Program-made: the position numbers and the translations under genes
Shown: piece after piece, positions 21,739 through 33,744 of the stretch
Layout: each line of letters opens with the position of its first letter
How positions within the stretch are numbered: position 1 is the first letter of the stretch
Source: Cubamyces lactineus
Taxonomy: Eukaryota; Basidiomycota; Agaricomycetes; Polyporales; Polyporaceae
DNA length: 64,000 bases
Direction: 5' to 3'
Assembly (NCBI GenBank): GCA_022376465.1
Contig: JACDTU010000013.1
Location: forward strand, 368,501-432,500
The notes under the pieces: model-generated
Database searches by the model: none
What the model was told of the DNA's origin: nothing
What the model saw: the letters and a program-made list of their open reading frames with translations, nothing else

Positions 21739-22438
21739 ATTCGAGCTGAAGACGCTTAAGACTAGCCTGGACTGAGGCAAAGATATGCTACGGCGGTATA
21801 TATGAGTGATGTCGTTTCCGTTAAGAGTTAGACATTAGAATGCTACCTTTCGGCTCTGTCCGTATTGGTTCACAAGGCCGACGTCGTCCGGCTTCTTCCC
21901 CTCGCGCATGAGGTTCATACCGTATTCGGGAGCGACAGCTCCATGCAGCTGAAACAGAGGTGAATAGTGACAGCGATACGGTTGCATAAGAATGTCACCT
22001 TGGTCATGATGACAAGCTCTTCGCGAGGAAGGTTCAGTTTCTTGATGGCGTTGCCGAGGATCACCTCGGACAACCCGTTTGAGTACACCTGCACGTTCCC
22101 ATCAAGTTCGGCGTCGAAGATAAGACATCACAATCGTACTAACGTTTGCAGTATCGAACGTCTGGATTCCGTTCTCGTACCTGCCGCAGCACGGATTAAT
22201 GTGACACCAGCTCAAACTACCCAGTCGTACTCACGCGAACTTGATATGCTCGACAGCCTCATCCTCGCCGAGTACCCATGCGTTCCAGCCAGTATGACCA
22301 TATTGCATGGTGCCGAGAATGATCTTGGATACCTTCAACCCGGAGTTACCCAGGCGTACTAGAGATGTGTGCAAGTTAACGATAATCACCGAGTAGCTGC
22401 TCTGAAGGTATTGCACCGTATGGCATCCCCGAAGACAT

Positions 22439-22996
22439 GGTTGCGAGACCCCAGGGAAGTCCGATGCAAAGAGGGTTAAAGGACTCATTCGACCCCGCAA
22501 ACTGTTATAACGTGAAGAAAGTAGAGCCGTACGGCATGACGCCTTGCGATAGATAGTAGCTGAGTAAGTCGTAATTCATTGGCGCGATATTTTTGCAACG
22601 TTTCTCACCAGCCAGTGCACGCGATAGAGACTATCTGTGCCACATACGAAGCTATCGACAGGTACGGTGCGAACCGCATGAGGGGTACTCGGACTGCTAC
22701 GCGCTTTCAAGGCTTGCCTCATGACCATTCGCGGGCCGCGTCTCCCGCAACGCGCTCTGTCACGGTCACATGATCGTGTTCAGGAGCAAGTACCTTGCCG
22801 GCAATTGAGGATGCCCTGGACACCAGTGGGTATCCGTCGACGCCGGACATCTGCAAGCACTAGGCGAAATTTACTGTCGGATAATTCATGCAGAGGATGT
22901 GATCAAGAGCGATGGATATATAACTTGCCATAAATTATACACTATAGCGGTATGCATCTGCGACAGCACGAAGTTGTCGATACCTAATACCCGGTT
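22439..22996. other. Intergenic, reductase promoter side
   Basis: No gene seen. It holds the 5' region of the split reductase and the 3' side of the first hydrolase. Confidence 0.5.
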
Positions 22997-24276
22997 TTAC
23001 TCGACCACGGTATCCTTCGTCAGGAACGCCTGAAGCGTCTTCTCTGGCATGTCCCATTGGGCCTAGAACAAGACGTCCATGAACAACCACTCACACCAAC
23101 GGACATCGAATGGTACTCACGAAGTGGTTCCCGCCCTTGAGTCGCGCAAATACGACATCCCTGACGTGTTTGCCCGCCTTCTTCGCCTCCTCGATCTCCT
23201 CAGTGAGCCGCTTCGTGCCCCACGGCATCTCCCACACGGACCGATCGCACCACAGATGGCGCACCTCCACGTTCTCCCAGTTGCTCGCGCCTTCTACAGC
23301 GGGCTTGGGATAGAATGCACCTTCCCTCGCCGCCACGATCACGCCGTGGGCGACCATCATCTGTGCGAGCAGACCTTCACTTCCTCCTGGGACTTGCGGT
23401 TCCGCCGAGGTCGTCTCGGCCAGCTCCTCAGGCGTCATGCGCGACCCGGTGGGCGATGGATCAGCGAGTGGTGTGCGGAACTCGAGTGCAGAGGGACCGT
23501 CCGCCCAGACGTCGCCGTGGGCGTAATATCCAGTGATGTAGATGCCGAATCGCAGAACTCGCTCTTCTTCGGAGAGCGAGGCATCGAGGAGGGGCTGATA
23601 CGAGTTCGGGGGCGGTGCGAAGCCGTAGCAGAAATGGGACGAATCTAGACCTCGTAGTCAGTACTCTGAATATGGTTTGAAGCTGGCTGGTGAAGAACAT
23701 ACCAAAAAGTATAACGCGCCGGACGTACTCGCTCAAATGCACGTCCTCCTCCCGGAAGAGCCCCACACTCGCGAGCAGCGCAGTGAGCCACGCGCTAGCC
23801 AGGGACCAGCCGGCGATGATCAGTCCACCAGTTTCCCCTTGAGGACGTGGGATGTTCTCCCGCCGGACGAAGTCGACGAGGAAGTCGTAGAACTCCTTAA
23901 CCAGGTCGCGGAAGAACGCCTGGGCCTCTGCGTCCGTTTCAGGAGAAGGCGCTGCACTAGCGAGCCGCACGAGAGTGGCCCGCTGCTCAGGCGTGTATGG
24001 CTCCGAGCCCGGATAATCGCGACGGTTGACGAGGACGACGCGCGCGTTCGACTGTGCAGCAAGCGGCAGCAGCTTTCTGAAGACCCCTGCATGTTAATTT
24101 AGTACTTCTGGACGAACTCTCAAGCAAGTGTCATGCTCACCTCCGTGCCATCCCCAACCATGAAGGACAACAACCGTCGTGTAATCGGTACTGCCTTCAG
24201 GCGCTCCTGAGTCTAGGAAGGCTCGCAGTGCGGTGGTGCCTGCAGTATTGGGAGCTTGAGGTGTCGCGCTTGCCAT
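22997..24276 (-). CDS. Alpha/beta hydrolase, copy A
   Basis: Predicted serine hydrolase of about 350 aa in four exons. Exon 1 (from ATG 24274-24276) ends in the oxyanion-side motif VVLHGWGWHGG. The second exon holds the nucleophile elbow AGWSLAS, where the usual GxSxG reads GxSxA. The third carries the likely acid in LWCDRSVWE. The last pieces give GGNHF and AQWDMPEK with candidate histidines. The stop TAA is at 22997-22999. It is a tandem duplicate of copy B, same strand, same exon breaks, 455 bp away. Substrate unknown; the absence of a signal peptide suggests a cytosolic enzyme. Confidence 0.82.
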
Positions 24277-24731
24277 GTCGAGATGTGGTGAGTGCTGTCC
24301 GACTCAAGTCGCATACGAGCTCCTATTTATACCAATCGCCGGTGAACGGTCCGTCAGCAAGTCCATGCAGCTAGTAATCCTCCAAAGCAACACTGGCGCG
24401 AGTTCGACGGCTCTATGGCGATATTGCCCCTTGGCTTTGTCAGCTCCATGGTGGTTTGTTTGGGCGCGGGCAAACGAGTCCGCTCGCGATAACATGCACG
24501 TCCATGCGGATCAAACCGCAAGAGTCTTACGTGATGAATGTGCCATGAATCTTGGCACCCGGACTGGATCCTTTCTAGCATAAGCTGTGCAAGTCTGTAG
24601 CCATCGAATGCCCGCGCAGCTGCGTAGCGGTGCCACAGCGGATACGGGCCCCGCTGTGAGACGCTTCACAATTATATCGACACAGCTTCTACAGTAACTG
24701 GATGTTTATTGGCCTAGCCGAGATCCAAACG
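24277..24731. other. Intergenic between the hydrolase pair
   Basis: 455 bp holding the promoter of copy A and the 3' end of copy B. No coding frame supported. Confidence 0.5.
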
Positions 24732-26008
24732 TCACTCTACGGTCGAGTCGTTACCCACGAAGGCCTTGAAGACCTTCTCTGGCATGTCCCAATGAGCCTG
24801 GCATGATCGGAGAGCAGGTATCAGGGGAACGCTACCGCGCTGCGTCATCAACATTCGATGACTCACGAAGTGATTACCGCCCTTAAGCCTCACAAGCTCG
24901 ATGTCCCGCATGCTCCTGCCTTCGTTCCTGGCCTGGGCCAGCTCCCTGGAAAGCAGGTACGCGCTCAGAGGCGTCTCCCAGAATGAGCGATCACACCAGA
25001 CGATCCGCAGTTCAACACCGCGCAGGTCCCCGACGTCCTCCGGTGGGTAGAACGCGAGCTCCTTTGTTGCAGCATATGTCCCATGCATGATGCCCGCAAT
25101 CATGGACAGGAAGTCGCTTGATGTTGGAAGCGTGGCCGGCGGGTGTGTCAGCTCTGCGATCTCCTCTGGCGTGAGACGGCTGTATGTGCTGGTAGGCTGT
25201 GTGTTTGGCGACACGCGGGACTCAAGCGCCTCCACGCCCTTCGTCATTACATCTCCGTGCTGGAAGTAGCTCGTCAACCACTGGTCGAAAGCACTGAGCC
25301 TCTCCGCACCATGGAGAGTCGGGTCATGCATGGGATGGTAGAGCTCTACGTTGTTGGGCGAAGCGTAGCCAAAGAAAATGTTGGACACGTCTGCAAGCCG
25401 AGATGAGTAATCGTCGACTTGGGCGCGAGTCACCATAGAGACTATGGGGACGCACCGAACATAACAGCGCGCTGGAGGTAAGCGCTCAGAGAGATGCCGC
25501 TCGCAGGGTACGACCCAGCATGAGCGAGTAGTGCACTAACGGAGGTGGCACCCATGGACCAACCCGTAAGGATGATTCCTCCTTCGCCGTTACTCGCAGG
25601 AGGAATCTTCTCCTGCTTGATGAAGTCGACGAGGAAATGATACACGTCATAAGCGTGCTTCTTCGTGAAGGCAGCCATTTCGGCTTCCGTGTCCGGCGAC
25701 CTTGGCGAACTGGCCAATCGTTCGAAAATGGCTTGTTCCTCCGCAGTGTAACTCACTCCACCTGGGTAGTCGCGCCGAATGACGGAGACGATGCGGACAT
25801 TCGACTGCTTGGCTACGGGGTATAGCTTCTTGAATATTGCTACACGGAAACGATGAGCTTCACAATATCTGGAAGGTCAAGGCGCATACGTACAAGCTTT
25901 CCAGCCCCAGCCGTGCACGACGACCAAGGTGGTGTAGTCAGTGCTGCCTTCAGGTGCTCCCGAGTCGCGGAAAATGCGGAGGGTAGTGTTCGAGGTTGTG
26001 TTGGACAT
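24732..26008 (-). CDS. Alpha/beta hydrolase, copy B
   Basis: Paralogue of copy A with matching exon layout. Exon 1 starts at ATG 26006-26008 and includes SGAPEGSTDYTTLVVVHGWGW. The nucleophile elbow is canonical, TGWSMGA (GxSxG). WCDRSFWETP, GGNHF and AHWDMPEK provide the likely acid and base. The stop TGA is at 24732-24734. The shared segments SGAPEGSTDYTT and RLKGGNHF show recent common origin. Probably an ester or lactone hydrolase; no substrate can be named. The nearby reductase and P450s hint at an accessory metabolic role. Confidence 0.84.
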
Positions 26009-29000
26009 GTTGAGCTTGAGAAGCGTAGTCTACGTCCTCAAGACTCCTATCCCCCCTGCTTTGTACTGCCAGAATTATAGCTGTTCTGACACCCGCCCAT
26101 TACCCCATGGCAACATGCGGCTTGTACACCCAGGCCGACCGCGCGCCCCTGAATCAACTGAGTACACCGCATGTGTACATGGACCTACCTCCTATTCGAT
26201 ATCACTGTTGTATTCTCAGGGTGCGAGAGTCTGACTGCAGCGCATACGTAAAGTCAGAACGATGCCATACGCGCACGACCGACAGCACATTGTTATACGT
26301 CGAGGCGTCTCCCTCGTTCGATGCCCTGAGGGTGTTTGCTTATGATGGTGGTGGGAACATCACTTCCCAAACCTTAGACGCGGGCTATTCAAAGTTTGAG
26401 GGGATGAAACCAGTCGGATCTTCATGGGCACCGCGCGAACGCTTCGCATATAATAAGTACGGGAGACACGACATGTGCAACCAGGACCGCGATGATACAA
26501 CCCAAACTTCATATAGGCGAGAAAGAGACACGCTTGCCGAGCATAACCCCCTAAACCATAGCACTCACTACTGGACTCAGTCTGGGCACCTGTGTAACCT
26601 GAGACCGGAGGAGTCAAAGGCGATCAAGACTCGCGACAAAGCCAGGCATGGATCTTCGACGCACAGGCAAGTCAACAGCGAGTGCAAGGTAATGTGACGA
26701 CTGAGAAAAGAAGTTTGCACGAGTCGCCTACAGCCTGATATGCACGATCCCCGTGGTCAGGATAGCCATTGTGCGAGAACGAAAACCAGTGAACCATGGT
26801 TAAGCCGTTGCTAGGCAAGAACGAGGTAAGCTAGCCTAGTGCTACGTGCAGCGCGCGTCGGGGTGAGAGCAGGTGAAAGCATGAGTGAAGGAGGACGAAG
26901 AAAACTGACTCAGTCATAAGCCAATGCGTGACAAACATCACATGTTTGTGACTTTACGTGTATATAGACGCGGCGCATTAACCAAAGGTACCGAACGCTC
27001 TTCTCTCTTCTCACGCTTAACCGCGTTTCAAACAAAACCATTCACAGTACCGAACGCTCATTCAGTCGTACAAACAGGGAGTTCACTTAGTTCGTCTATC
27101 CGTTTTGCATCCACTAATGGAGTTGCTGGTTCCCAGAGCCCATTTCACAATGCAGACTTAATCCACCCAATAGATTCATCGGATAAACGAACTAAAAACA
27201 TCCTCGCGGAGCCGACACTCCAGAGAAGCGAGAAATAGCCTTGAAGGCTTTCGAGTATCTGACGGAGCAGAACTTTCAGAGGCGTAGCCTTTTCATTATA
27301 GGCGTAAGTGATGGACCCCTTCACTTTCTCCTCTTTCCCGACGTCCCCCGTAACTGCGACCGGTCGCAAGGATTGCTTACACTAGCCTTTTTGCAGTATC
27401 GCAATGACAACTGCGTACGGGAATCGATTACTCTGCAGGTCCCTGCGGCGGCACTATGATCCGTCCGGTTTCAATGCGTGATCGGGCTTTTCCTCAAGGC
27501 AGGGGTGCACCTCAGCTCGACGCGACGCGGCCCCATTGTTGCTGCTGCCTATGCGGCAGACACTTATGTGCGAGTTGGGGAGATCAAGCGTCGACATCAG
27601 CACCCGAAGACTTACATATGCCGTTCAACCATCACGCTCAAACTTACACCGTAGTGCGTTCCGGCGCTAGTATGCCGGATATTCTCGAATACCTTCGAGC
27701 TCACCTCCAGCATGTCGCCCTCCGGACCGTACCTCTGCCGAGTGTTCTCGTCACTGGACAAATCGTCTTCAAGGCGGCGTGCCGCGTCCCCGACCCCAGG
27801 GGGCGAGGGCGAACGAGCTCCGCGACGAGGGCGTCTGCTTTGCATTTCGCTGACGAATGATGGACGGCGATGAAGCAGCCGCTTCGTGCGAATACGCGTG
27901 CGGCGACTTTGGCTATGCTGCCGCCGAAGAATTATCGAACCGAGCGAGAATCCCTCTCAGCACGCTACGACGGACAGACGTACGTGCAGCCTGTTAACAG
28001 GGTTACCGTGATCTTGGCCGGAGGATACCACCTCAAGGGATGTCTTGGAAAAATGGTTTGATATCTGTGGGACGAGCGATACCACAGGTGCACGATGGCA
28101 AGGTACGCTCGATACTCTAGCCAGCTTTCAAAGTTCATGACTAGAACACTGGAATCTGCCTAGAACACAGCGGAAGCAACACACTTTACACATATATGAC
28201 ATCGCTTGTGATTCATTGCGGTGAAGGTACTCTCAAAGAGTAGCCTGCGATACACTGCAAATGTGTTCCATAATACGAACAACTTGCAATTGAACTTGCC
28301 AAGTCGCCGTGCCTGCATCAAATCAATATGCATTTACAATTGTTCGCCCCGGTTACCACTAACAGTGCGGTAGAAAGGCTTTCCCTGGGCCGCCACGGTT
28401 GCTACGGTGTGCCACTGTTTACCACACCTATCGTAATCCCGGGCCCATAGATTCTTAGGTGCACTGCGTATCGCGTTGACGAGGCTAAACGAGCATCGGT
28501 TATAGCCCGAATCACAGTATATCATATTCACACTGCATCGAAGCAACACCGTTTCTACCGGGCTTACGTCGGGAGCGGTCGTGCTACCGTACACCTCCCT
28601 TCGTCGAGCTTGCCAATCACAACGACCCCAGCCGCCGGTTGTGCCCCTACTGATCGACGAGATCCGGTGAGTGATTCTGCCGCTCGGCCCTCTTCAAGTC
28701 TAACTGTTTCCGCCTGCCTCGTTAAATCCATTCCATGACAGAGAGCCTGTAGTTTCCGCGCCGAAAGAAGAGATAACCGGGGCGTTTCACTGAGAATCAA
28801 CGCCGCTCAACAAGAGATTGAAGCGGAGCAATACAGCTCTCATAGAGAACCAGAACTCCGCCGTGCGGACAGTGGAACGTAAGTTGCCGACGCCGCGACG
28901 CGTACCGTCGGGCTTGCACAGATTGTTATTGATTCGGTTTGAAACTAGGCCTGCCTCTGCAACGCGGATGGCTACCCAGACTGCACCCACTCGATCCTGC

Positions 29001-29507
29001 TCCGGAGCGGACCCATCACGGCTGCAATACCGTGCCGATTACGGACCCCAAGCCCCTCTGGCAACTCAAATAGGATAGGGTCGTGCCATCCTGGCGAAAG
29101 GCTCCTAAGACGCCGCCGTTCTCGCGCGTATTTCTGACCCGCCATTGACCAAAACCTCGCGTGGGGTCCGGCGACTTACAGCCCACTGATCAGCAGAAGC
29201 CAAAGCCCGAGATATTCGGCATTCCAGGTTATTTGACGCCCTTTCATGGACACAGCCATCAGGAGGCTGAGTTTCAACGTCAACCTTCGTCGTTGATCGC
29301 CAATCTTGGGACTGCCACACGACAATCCACGCACCGGGCCAGCATAAGTCGTCTCACCCTCCCCTCCGGCCCTTTCGGGATGGGGGCTCGAGTGTTTTCA
29401 TAACCTAAGCAACGCCACGTAACATTCTCAATATAGACTGGAGGCACTGCCAGTTCGTTCCTCGCGAGTTCCTTCTCACCCGCCCCAACAAGTTCCTCCC
29501 GGCAGCA
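26009..29507. other. Long intergenic region, no gene recognised
   Basis: About 3.5 kb. Scattered short frames on both strands (for example 26107-26697 and 27456-27860) have no domain motifs or consistent splice signals. A short direct repeat GTACCGAACGCTC occurs at about 26990 and 27046. The right end is the presumed promoter of the zinc-cluster factor. Confidence 0.45.
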
Positions 29508-31827
29508 ATGCCAAAGACGTGCGCTTTATGCAGGCAAGTTCATCCGCTCATGAACAATCTCTCGTGCTCACGCTCGGTGTCGGTCCGATAGACAACGCGG
29601 CGAAGTAGGTGCTTCCTATACGGAATACACGGACATCGGCCTGACCCCGCTTGACAGTGTTGTGATGGCTTACAGCCAGTCTGCACCCAATGTGCAGGCT
29701 TTGCGGACCCAGCTGTCGGATGCGACTACAGTAGCCGTGCCGCAGGATCCACGAAAGCAAAGGCTTCTAATCTGCTCCAAAAGGGCGCGGCTTGTCTCCC
29801 TTGCAGGTGCGTATTTCACCCACTTTGGCATGGTACTTCTGCTAATTCCCTGGGCTATCGCCGTAAATTCTTATAGGAGAAAAAAGAAAGCGAGTCCCTT
29901 AGGAACGATGTCCTAGTGATACACTCTGATATATTTCCTTGCGTGTAGAAATGCGACGCCAAGCGACCGCATTGCACAACATGTAAAACAGCGAATAGGC
30001 AAGGGCACTGCATATACGAAGAGGACGCACAACGCAACCTCATCCATTCACTGATCGTGCGGACTCGCGAGCTCGAGGGCAAGCTTATGTCTTCCGACAG
30101 AGATCCCTCGCCACCCACGCAATACCCTACCCCCTTGCCTCTCATAGAATGCACTCGACATCAATATTTGGCTGCCGTGCCGGTCTGGTCCCCGCCTGTC
30201 ATCGAGCCTCTGGTCCCGCGGTTAGACTCGCTTTGCTCTCAAGATAGCCTGGAACGACTACGGGAATAGTGAGCCTCAGTCCCCCCGATTCTCACACCCG
30301 GCGGTGGTTGACTCGGTAAAACTAGCCGCCTGACTTTCATCCGGTTTTGTCCAAACGTGGGAATCAAGCTCTCTCCCCAAGTCCTTCACGCCATCATCAC
30401 GGGCGACCCGTTTGATCCCGATCTCCCTCACATCCTTCTGCATGCCGCTCGGCTTGTCGGGCACCTTGTCTGGCAGGATAACCGCCGAACGACGTGCATA
30501 TCTACCGTCGAGGCGTACGAACTCGAGACAACTTTGACTCTGCTGAACCATGGCGACATCCCTCCGCTTCTCACGCTGCAGATCCACAACTGTCTCATCA
30601 TCTACTACTTCGTTCGCGGGCTGCTCACACAGGGCATGGCCCACGTACGCATGGCGGCGGAGCTCGTACATAGCCACGGTCTACGGTTCTGTCCACCTAC
30701 GATCGATCTTTGGGATCCCCTGCAAGAGCCAAGAGCGGAAGACGAAGAGCTTGTCTGTGCACTGAGCCATCTGCTATACATCTGCATCAGTGCGACGATG
30801 GTGTTGGGCTGGCCGTCAGATCTGGGCCCTGAGTACGAAGAGGAATTTCGGACGGTCACTGTACGTGTTAGCATTCTGGGTCACTACTTGAGTAACGACT
30901 GACCTGCGGGGCTGGTAGCTTCTATATCCGACATTAGCTCGGTCGTTCCTATCCATCCTCCGTGCACGCAACATTCTCCTCCTCCAGCGTACCCGCCAAC
31001 TCTCTGACCAGCTCCACATGCTCCCTTCCTCCCCATGGGACGCCATACCTGGCCACCCACAACAGCCCGACGAGGCTGCCTGGCTTGCGGAGTATTGGTC
31101 CCTTCTCGAGGAGGTACAGCTGAACCTTGCCGCCATCAACCCGGCGCTACTCCGGTCCTCCATGCAGCCAGAAGAGCGGGAACTCACCCATGCGCTCAAG
31201 ATCTGCATTATCGTCGCGCTCACCGCGGAGGCCGCGCTGCACCACCTCGCCCCACGGTCGCACGCAGAATCACGGCAGCAGTGTATGAGCTCCGTGCTGA
31301 AATTGACCGGGATCGGGAAGACGTTGACCGCTGCGGATTACCACGGCCTCGACTATATGCTGGGGGTGCGTCACGGTCACCCGCGTGGGATTATACTATC
31401 TCTTAGCTGGTTGAACTAACTGGCCCCGTCGCCAGGTGTGCTGGATGATGGCGGCCAACGTCATGTTCGAGGAGAGCGAAGACCCGGTGGACGAGCTGTG
31501 CGCAATGAACTGGGCGACGGCGCGCTCCGTCCTCTTCGCCTGCGTCCCTGTACTGGTCGGTGCATTACCACATATGGGTCAGTCCCTGGTTCAAACTGCG
31601 TCATGTTGATCGTCTCGCTGATAGGCTACTGTGCGACCAGCGGGAGCCCTGCAGGGTATCTTGGAGCGCGCGAACTTTACGATGGCTTCCGTATGACGAT
31701 TGATGGTATATCGTCCTGCTTTCGTTGGCTTTGCGCTTATTTCTCTCCCTTGGTTACATGTATTGATAGCGGAAAATTCTACCTGTATCTCCTCACTTCG
31801 CAATGCCACAGCGAAGCTTCTAATTAA
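29508..31827 (+). CDS. Transcription factor with two tandem Zn2Cys6 clusters and fungal-specific TF domain
   Basis: Exons placed by motif and frame: 29508-29533, 29592-29604 (13 nt), 29658-29806, 29877-29889 (13 nt), 29949-30268, 30326-30860, 30919-31364 and more. Cluster 1 spliced: CALC, RQRGEC, C-DGLQPV-C-TQ-C, then C nine residues on. Cluster 2: CLPC, RRKKKK, C-DAKRPH-C-TT-C, then C eight residues on (CX2CX6CX6CX2CX8C). After it come a coiled segment (LIHSLIVRTRELEGKL) and the fungal-specific middle domain (GIKLSPQVLHAI to NPALLRSSMQPEE). Introns 1 and 4 have GC donors (GCAAGT, GCGAGT). The protein should bind DNA in the nucleus; targets unknown. The end after 31600 is uncertain and may continue. 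Confidence 0.78.
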
Positions 31828-33189
31828 TCGGCCCCGCCGCGAAAAAAAGATACAAATCATTTGCATTGCGGCGTGTCTTCTACTCCCAACCACATAGGAT
31901 ACCCGCCTATATTACTGTTTCGGACGGCGCCGATACCCTTGCGATGTACGGTGGGTTGATGTGGTACGTCATGTCTCTATTCTGTAGTCTTCTTCGTCCG
32001 CTGAATCCCCCTTTACTTCTATGATGTGCGACCCAGGGTTCTCCCCCAGCTCCTCAACCATATGCCAATTCTGCTTTCGTTCTCATGCGACATGTTCTAC
32101 CGACCCCTTACATCCCAAGCTCTACCGGCTGATCGTGAGTCGTTCCGCAGCATGACATTGGGGGCACAAATCCGCCCCAACATATCGGACGCGAGGTGCC
32201 GAAACAGACGGGTAGGGAGCCCTCGCCCGGAAACCATCTTCACACCACGGAACCATCAGGTGCCGATGGAAAATGCAAATACCGCCCTAAGACATGCCGT
32301 GAGTGCGTCCCTCCCGAGCCAATTCATAGCTGGACTACGATGACACCATGTGCGGTCATGTTGCCCAGCTCGCGGACGACATGAGGCTTGGCCTGGGACC
32401 GCATCGCTGATTAGGCGGCGAAACGATGTCACCCTGCGTCGCCCTCGACGCCCTTCTTCATTTCCTCAAATTGACTGAAGCGTCAAGGCTAGCCAGTTCC
32501 GCGTGCCGCTATGTTTGCTATCGTTGCTCTATTGTGCGAGCGGCGCCATCCGCAGACAGCGAACCGCGACGGAGAACGACGCTGTGCGGTGCTGAACCTC
32601 CCGGTCCCGGACGCAATTGCGGAGATGAACCGTTCCTACGTTCATTACCCGCGACCTTCTCATGATACATACCCTTCCGGGCGGACGCCTATGTCATGGC
32701 CCCCGCGGCCATTCGACGACGGACCCGGTCGACATTCCTCAGAGGACGTCCATCATGTCATGGCCCAACTGCGGCACCTTTGGTGCTCTCAAGCTGCACG
32801 CACATAGCCTCCGAACCTGTTGACTATGGAGCATCAAAGCTGCACGTCCGTTCGCGTAGGTGCTCGACAGCCTCCGCTCAATGGCAATAGCACTCTGGAG
32901 TACCACGGGAACCGTTCGAACACACATTTGCGTGGCTCGCAATTGGCTAGGAGACTCTCTCCACGGCGCCCGCGCGGGGAGCCTCAAGGTACGTCGCGTC
33001 GTCGTACGTTTTCTGCACCTGCGGCGGCGACGTTTTACTACCCCTGTGACGTCGGGGGGACCATCGTCAACGCAGTCCACCTGTGAGACGGAAGTTGCGA
33101 CTCTGTAGTGGGTACAGTGAAGTCCTAGGAGGCCTCCATGCCCTCCAGACACCTTCCATACTGGCATCCCAGTCGCCTCGTCGAAGGTG
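31828..33189. other. Intergenic or unresolved 3' end of TF gene, then hydrophobin promoter
   Basis: No clear gene. Sequence near 31895-31960 after an AG could be a further exon of the factor, but I cannot confirm it. Frames at 32739-33641 on the minus strand run antisense through the hydrophobin and lack motifs. Confidence 0.4.
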
Positions 33190-33197
33190 TATAAAAG
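33190..33197 (+). promoter_or_regulatory. TATA box of hydrophobin
   Basis: TATAAAAG about 95 bp before the ATG, a strong core promoter as expected for a highly expressed surface protein gene. Confidence 0.6.
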
Positions 33198-33284
33198 GGT
33201 GAGCGAAACGGTGTAATTCGACAGGTCGAACAGCCCACTCGCCCTACCAAGCCTCGTTCCAGCATCTCCAGCTCGCAGAACAAC

Positions 33285-33744
33285 ATGCTCTTCTCCCGCG
33301 CCATCGCTTTCGCCGTCGTCGCCACGCCCCTCCTTGCGGTCGCCACCCCGACGGCGCTCGAGGCCCGCCAGACTTGCTCTACCGGCGCGCTCCAGTGCTG
33401 CGAAGAAACCACTACGGTAAGTTCCCCTACCATCCGGTAGCCGTCTCCCTACGCCAGCGCGCGACTGACTGCGAGCGCGGACATAGGCCAACTCCGCTGC
33501 CGCCACGGCCATTCTTGGCCTCCTCGGCATCGTCGTCCAGGACGTGAACGCGCTCGTCGGGCTGACCTGCTCCCCGATCAGCGTCGTCGGCGTCGGGAGC
33601 GGCAACGCTTGCTCCGCCAACACGGTGTGCTGTAACGACAACAGCCACGTGAGTAATGGTCACTTTGGTAGCAGGACATGACTGAACTTGTTTGTTTCGT
33701 AGGGCGGCTTGATCTCCATCGGGTGTGTCCCGGTTAGCCTCTGA
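33285..33744 (+). CDS. Class I hydrophobin
   Basis: Secreted surface-active protein of about 112 aa that self-assembles at air-water interfaces and coats hyphae and fruit bodies. A signal peptide ([20 protein letters not shown], cut near ATPTALEAR) is followed by eight cysteines in the hydrophobin order: TC, then CCEE, LTC, NAC, VCC, and the final IGC. The spacing between the third and fourth cysteine is long, as in class I. Two short introns interrupt the gene: one after ACG at about 33419 and one after the NSH codons at about 33651. The stop TGA is at 33742-33744. The start fits the TATA box and the signal peptide. Single copy in the window. Confidence 0.93.

Larger units (their letters stand above)
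10867..22438 (-). pseudogene. Aldo/keto reductase (aryl-alcohol dehydrogenase type), split by retrotransposons
   Basis: NAD(P)H-dependent oxidoreductase of the aldo/keto reductase barrel, closest in style to fungal aryl-alcohol dehydrogenases. The 5' part (21734-22438) starts at ATG 22436-22438. A first exon MSSGMPY is spliced by a GT-AG intron to VRLGNSGLKVSK. It continues with TFDTANVYSNG (catalytic Asp/Tyr region), a lysine in VIMTK and LKRLQLEYI. The 3' part (10867-12088) resumes with IDLLQCHRFDSNTPIEET, then YIGMSSCWAYQ, IPWSPLARGLLARP, an NADP-binding end PIVGTTSLENL and TGA at 10867-10869. The 9.6-kb insertion sits inside an exon and duplicates 5 bp (GATGT). The reductase frame on both sides looks otherwise intact, so the gene was probably working until a recent insertion. 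Confidence 0.9.

Noticed and set aside
32739..33641. Minus-strand 300-codon frame
   Set aside because: Antisense to the hydrophobin, whose signal peptide, eight cysteines, introns and TATA box are convincing.
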